Origin: Clostridia bacterium UC5.1-1D2
Lineage (GTDB): Bacteria > Bacillota > Clostridia > Lachnospirales > Lachnospiraceae
Direction: 5' to 3'
NCBI GenBank assembly: GCA_001304855.1
Contig: BBZN01000004.1
Span: 1 to 64,000, forward strand
DNA length: 64,000 nucleotides
A program made the translations under genes and the position numbers. Each line of letters begins with the position of its first letter. The first letter of the stretch is position 1. Below are positions 62,714-64,000 of this stretch, one piece after another. Below the pieces are notes generated by a model that was not told the origin of the DNA, made no database searches, and saw only the letters and a list, made by a program, of their open reading frames with translations.

Positions 62714-62735
62714 CAGTGTCGGATAACCGGTTAAA

Positions 62736-62904
62736 AGAATGTACGCAGGGAACCTCTCTTTCACCTGCTTTTGGGGCTGATTTCCCGCCGGCCGCACACA
62801 AATTTAAGCAACGTACGGGCCGCGTACGCCTCATAAATTTGTGCACAGCTGACAAAAATCATCCCGCAAATCAGGCACAAAGAAATTCCCGGCGTACATA
62901 AGAT
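62736..62904 (+). repeat. Palindromic intergenic element, copy 2 (pheS-pheT spacer), with an inserted inner palindrome
   Basis: Edges ATGTACGCAGGGAA (62739-62752) and TTCCCGGCGTACAT (62886-62899) are inverted repeats with one mismatch. The core GGGGCTGATT ... CCCGCAAATCAGG and the AATGTACGC edge match the copy at 13537-13615. The loop holds about 80 additional bases with their own inverted repeat CACAAATTTA / TAAATTTGTG (62796 and 62834 regions) and twin CGTACG sequences. Confidence 0.75.
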
Positions 62905-62921
62905 AGAAAAGGAGAAATGAC

Positions 62922-64000
62922 ATGAATACAGCATTATCATGGATCAAAGCATATGTTCCGGATCTGGATGTGACGGCCCAGGAATACACGGACGCCATGA
63001 CCCTGACAGGAACCAAGGTGGAGGGGTATGTATGCCTGGATAAAAATCTGGAAAATATCGTAGTAGGGGAAATCCTTTCTGTGGAGGGACATCCCGATGC
63101 GGACAAGCTGGTGATATGCCAGGTGAACGTAGGCGCAGGGGAGCCTGTACAGATTGTGACAGGCGCGCCCAATATAACTAAGGAGTCGGTGGGAGCCAAG
63201 GTTCCGGGTGGTTCTGGACGGCGGCCGCGTTGCAGGCGGTCACGACGGAGGAGCCTCCTGAGGACGGAATTCAAATAAAAAAGGGGAAATTAAGAGGCGT
63301 GGAGTCCTGCGGCATGATGTGCTCTGTGGAGGAGCTGGGAACCAGCAGGGACATGTACCCGGATGCGCCGGAGAGCGGTATCTACCTTCTCCCTGAAAAC
63401 AGCGTGCCGGGAACGGACGCAGTGGCGGTTATGGGGCTGAGGGATGTAGTGTTCGAGTATGAGATCACCTCCAACCGTGTGGACTGCTACAGCGTCATCG
63501 GCATAGCCAGGGAGCGGCCGCCACCTTCAGGAAGCCATTTAAGCCCCTGTAGTGACAGCCACCGGCAACAGTGAGAGCATTGACGATTATTTAAAGGTGC
63601 GGGTTGAAAACACAAACCTGTGTCCTCGTTACTGCGCCAGGATGGTTAAGAATATAAAGCTGGCTCCGTCTCCCAGATGGATGCAGCGCCGTCTGGCCGC
63701 CAGCGGAATCCGCCCTATCAACAATATAGTGGATATTACCAACTACGTGATGGAAGAGTACGGGCAGCCTATGCATGCCTTTGATTATGAGCAGCTGGCC
63801 GGTCATGAGATTATAGTGAAATGCGCCAGGGACGGGGATGTATTCCAGACTCTGGACGGCCAGGAGCGGAAGCTGGACTCCACCATTCTTATGATCAATG
63901 ATGGAGAGAAGGAGGTGGGCATTGCCGGAATCATGGGAGGTGAGAACTCCAAGATCACAGATGACGTAAAGACAATGGTCTTTGAGTGCGCCTGCTTTGA
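62922..64000 (+). CDS. pheT: Phenylalanine-tRNA ligase beta subunit, 5' part; four indels
   Basis: The N-terminal 360 or so residues of the editing and tRNA-binding subunit; the gene continues past the window. The EMAP/OB-fold tRNA-binding domain (about 40-150; GHPDADKLVICQVNVG, VTGAPN) precedes the B3/B4 editing region (CPRYCARMVKNIKLAPSPRW, INNIVDITNYVMEEYGQPMH). Frame breaks lie near 63209 (one G gained), 63248 (one G gained), 63513 (one G lost) and 63555 (one C lost). AAAGGAG precedes ATG 62922. Confidence 0.93.

Overview
The window reads as a chromosomal segment of a Gram-positive, endospore-forming anaerobe, most like Lachnospiraceae (Clostridium/Enterocloster-like). The basis is the strong AGGAGG-type ribosome binding sites, the dipicolinate synthase pair, a SpoIID-type cell-wall protein, class A RNase P RNA, a phenylalanyl T-box, a CIRCE/HrcA heat-shock operon, 3D-domain wall proteins and the dgt-dnaG-rpoD-trmK-nif3 order. 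The species is inference.

Layout. 1-2.6 kb: an Rrf2 regulator with a leader peptide, a catalytically degenerate serine-hydrolase/DUF302 fusion and a CGYC thioredoxin. 2.8-5.5 kb: an acyltransferase, tRNA-Arg(CCG), then an AT-rich accessory patch with a small membrane protein and an IS4-like transposase relic. 5.6-14.5 kb: housekeeping (queA, an rluF-like synthase, ligA, an acetyl-type metA, dpaAB, dapA). 14.9-21.6 kb: a sugar-acid type locus (GntR, zinc dehydrogenase, TRAP transporter, mannitol-dehydrogenase family enzyme). 22.2-25.3 kb: acylphosphatase, a YihY protein and a subtilisin-like protease. 25.5-32.5 kb: a two-module polyketide synthase of about 2,077 residues (KS-AT-KR-ACP-KS-ACP) with a separate thioesterase; this is the most interesting locus. 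32.7-40.2 kb: dgt, dnaG, rpoD, trmK, nif3-like gene and a TGS-fused nucleoside kinase. 40.4-45.3 kb: a flippase-like protein, rnpB, a small YddF-like protein and a PadR / SEDS / patatin operon behind a 21-bp inverted-repeat operator. 45.4-53.3 kb: a DEAD-box helicase, a DUF362 protein, 6S-like RNA, a SpoIID protein and two 3D-domain proteins. 53.5-58.6 kb: hrcA-grpE-dnaK-dnaJ. 58.7-64 kb: an SDR reductase, an anchored protein, an OGG-type glycosylase, and T-box-pheS-pheT (pheT runs off the end).

Sequence quality matters here. About 50 one- or two-base indels, mostly in short homopolymers, break conserved genes including ligA, rpoD, dnaG, pheS, pheT and dnaK. I treat these as probable sequencing or assembly errors and annotate the repaired genes as single features. 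When the three indels in the polyketide synthase are repaired its length is an exact multiple of three, which supports one intact gene.
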